Assembly: GCA_002507175.1 (NCBI GenBank)
Contig: DAZE01000009.1
Location: forward strand, 1-5,563
DNA length: 5,563 nucleotides
Reading direction: 5' to 3'
Origin: Euryarchaeota archaeon UBA558
Lineage (GTDB): Archaea; Thermoplasmatota; Poseidoniia; Poseidoniales; Thalassarchaeaceae
Part shown: in pieces, positions 4,155 to 5,563 of the stretch
Layout of the letters: every line of letters starts with the position of its first letter
How positions within the stretch are numbered: the first letter of the stretch is position 1
Notes under the pieces: generated by a model
What the model saw: the letters and a program-made list of their open reading frames with translations, nothing else
Databases searched by the model: none
Told to the model about the DNA's origin: nothing
Made by a program: the position numbers and the translations under genes

Positions 4155-5563
4155 GACCCCCCTCCCGGATCCCCTGAGGTTGAGAATTCGGTGTGCGACA
4201 CAAATTCCACGCCGGGTGGAATCTGTGATGATTACGACTCTGCGTTGGACCAAACCTCAGGCGATCACTGGTCCAAGATTTCAGTCATACTCAAGATGGA
4301 AAGTGCGGAACAGATTAGCATAGAGGTCTTTGTCGCGTTGCATGAGCTAGAAAGAGACCAACTCGGGCTACAACAAATTGATCTCGAGGGGGATTCGACC
4401 GAACAAGATGGAATACCAGCCGATCACATCAGGAACTTCTTCGATGAACAAACAGGCAATGGCGAGACGGTAAGTGAGAGGATGTTTTCACAGGTAGATG
4501 AGATGGTGATGAACGTGTTGGGGGAAAACTTCCAATCAATAGGCATCCCTGTGACGAACACCGTCAGCGACGTCCCCAGAACATTAAACGAAGACATAAC
4601 CTGTACTGCCGACGCATCGAGCGATTCTGCGGACGAGGTTCTGGAGAGGGGGAACAACCCGTTCCATCCCCCAATTTGTATCAGGTCGGCATTATCCGTG
4701 ACAATTAACGCCTCCTCGATTGGAATGGATGATACCCGCGGGGACTTGGACAGGACTTTGATTGGGTTGCTGGTGATGGGGGCGAAGGTTGACTTGGTAT
4801 TCGAGCTGATCGTCGAAGAGGGCCAGTCGATGGAGATGTCCTTGATCCCTCCTGAGTATTCGGAGAGTTTCACCTCTCGACAAGGAACCTCGCTTGCCAC
4901 CAGATCAACCTTGGGGGGACTTACTCAGAGGTTCGCGGTTGTTAGCATGGACAGGACCAATGACATCGATACCCCCAACCCATCCTCCCTCAGTTTGGAT
5001 ACCAGTATCCAACATCTGCAGGACGATACTGAGACGGTAGACCTAACTTCAGCAGAACTGCCAGGGGTATCGATCGAGCTAATCGTAGATGCCAAGGACA
5101 CAAATAGAGCCAGATTCGGTTTGGACATCTCACTCTACCATCTGGATGCGTCGACACTTGAGGCATGGTCTGTGGATCTAGAACAAGACGGAGTAGAGAT
5201 GCCATGGATAACCGCGGATGGGTTCAGACTCTTGGATGAAGAGACAGATATAGGCCTTGAGAGACTCTTGGATGGTTTGCCTATGGAGCAGATTTCTGAG
5301 TCATTGAGCGACATTTTGGGCAATGAGATCGAGTTAGGGAATCCGTTCTTCACACCTTCAACCGAAAATGGAGGTTTGCAATTCCTTCACACTGAAAATA
5401 CGGGTTGTGAGGAGGAAGCAGCAAGTCGGTACTGCATATCAGGCCCGATTGCAATGAATAACACCTACCCCATCCTCATCTCGGCATTGAGCAACCCAAC
5501 CCCTGTGGAACTTTCAGACACACTCCAGCGCCTAGTTGAAAACAGTGATTTGGACATCCCCCT
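4059..5563 (+). CDS. Large acidic secreted protein of unknown function (5' part; runs off the right edge)
   Basis: The frame is open to the window end, giving 501 codons with no stop. From ATG4059 the N-terminus has basic residues (Lys3, Arg7, Arg10, Lys15), a hydrophobic core LIPIFMVFMISFSVV (16-30), and a probable signal peptidase site after SVVSA (28-32) before DPPPG. No lipobox Cys is present. The mature part is strongly acidic and Lys-poor, a common trait of exported proteins in saline habitats. Six cysteines fall in three close pairs (46/56, 182/207, 450/459), suggesting disulphides. C46DTNSTPGGIC56DDYD recalls small Asp-rich loops but matches no calcium motif I can name. Hydrophobic beta-like stretches (73-95, 236-262, 336-361) suggest a repeated or beta-rich fold. 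No family is recognised. Starts GTG4092 (21-residue signal peptide), ATG4119 and ATG4038 are alternatives; AAGG before ATG4059 is a weak ribosome site. It is divergent from taw2, about 19 bp away. Confidence 0.82.
   Translation, partial: MIKTVTRPSRVVSGKLIPIFMVFMISFSVVSADPPPGSPEVENSVCDTNSTPGGICDDYDSALDQTSGDHWSKISVILKMESAEQISIEVFVALHELERDQLGLQQIDLEGDSTEQDGIPADHIRNFFDEQTGNGETVSERMFSQVDEMVMNVLGENFQSIGIPVTNTVSDVPRTLNEDITCTADASSDSADEVLERGNNPFHPPICIRSALSVTINASSIGMDDTRGDLDRTLIGLLVMGAKVDLVFELIVEEGQSMEMSLIPPEYSESFTSRQGTSLATRSTLGGLTQRFAVVSMDRTNDIDTPNPSSLSLDTSIQHLQDDTETVDLTSAELPGVSIELIVDAKDTNRARFGLDISLYHLDASTLEAWSVDLEQDGVEMPWITADGFRLLDEETDIGLERLLDGLPMEQISESLSDILGNEIELGNPFFTPSTENGGLQFLHTENTGCEEEAASRYCISGPIAMNNTYPILISALSNPTPVELSDTLQRLVENSDLDIP
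4061..4067 (-). promoter_or_regulatory. TATA-like box for the taw2-JAMM operon
   Basis: On the minus strand CTTTATC (inside gtCTTTATCATC) is centred about 25 bases before the taw2 ATG at 4039, where archaeal TATA boxes sit for leaderless transcripts. No Shine-Dalgarno site precedes that ATG, which agrees with leaderless initiation. This site also helps to choose 4039 over the upstream starts. It lies at the very start of the divergent secreted-protein gene if that begins at 4059. Confidence 0.45.

Noticed and set aside
4040..4210. N-terminal extension of Taw2 by 57 residues to an ATG at 4210
   Set aside because: The extension does not resemble Taw2/TYW2, overlaps the signal-peptide coding region of the divergent gene, and is bypassed by ATG4039 with its TATA-like box.
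4424..4900. 158-codon minus-strand reading frame, with further minus-strand frames to 5353
   Set aside because: They lie antisense to one long uninterrupted plus-strand frame with a signal peptide; their translations are Ser/Pro-rich, as expected for shadows of an acidic protein.

Overview
The window looks like a piece of an archaeal chromosome, most likely a planktonic marine euryarchaeon of the Marine Group II/III (Poseidoniales-like) kind. The firm evidence for Archaea is a Taw2/TYW2 tRNA-Phe wyosine-pathway enzyme, a pathway confined to archaea and eukaryotes. The marine assignment is an inference: genes are tightly packed, Shine-Dalgarno sites are mostly absent, one start has a TATA-like box about 25 bases upstream (leaderless style), and there is a marine-type cupredoxin joined to a collagen-like segment and a large acidic secreted protein. 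No mobile element, CRISPR array, tRNA or rRNA was recognised.

Layout. At the left edge (1-369, +) is the 3' end of a gene encoding collagen-like Gly-X-Y triplets followed by a type-1 copper (cupredoxin) domain with a complete Cys-x2-His-x2-Met cluster. It overlaps by 8 bp, tail to tail, a 12-helix MFS transporter of the EntS/MFS_3 type (362-1675, -). The transporter is divergent from oligoribonuclease orn (1688-2227, +), with only about a dozen bases between the likely starts. After orn come T-tracts, then the only sizeable non-coding gap (2228-2432). The gap holds a TATA-like box, a possible 43-codon leaderless reading frame and several short hairpins.

The centre is a two-gene minus-strand operon. 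taw2 (3122-4039) comes first and is followed, through an ATGA stop/start overlap, by a JAMM/MPN-domain metalloprotease-like protein (2433-3125) with a complete Glu...HxH-x7-S-x2-D signature. Divergent from taw2 is a long plus-strand gene (4059 to beyond the right edge). It starts with a clear signal peptide and continues as a strongly acidic extracellular protein of unknown function with three pairs of cysteines.

How the genes may fit together. taw2 and the JAMM gene are probably co-transcribed and translationally coupled, which puts a candidate isopeptidase (desampylase-like) next to a tRNA anticodon-loop modification enzyme. orn finishes RNA decay by degrading 2-5-nt oligomers. The cupredoxin, the transporter and the acidic secreted protein are cell-surface functions with no evident pathway link to the rest. 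The most interesting points are the Taw2-JAMM coupling, the collagen-cupredoxin fusion, a bacterial/eukaryotic-type Orn in an archaeal context, and the structured gap after orn.
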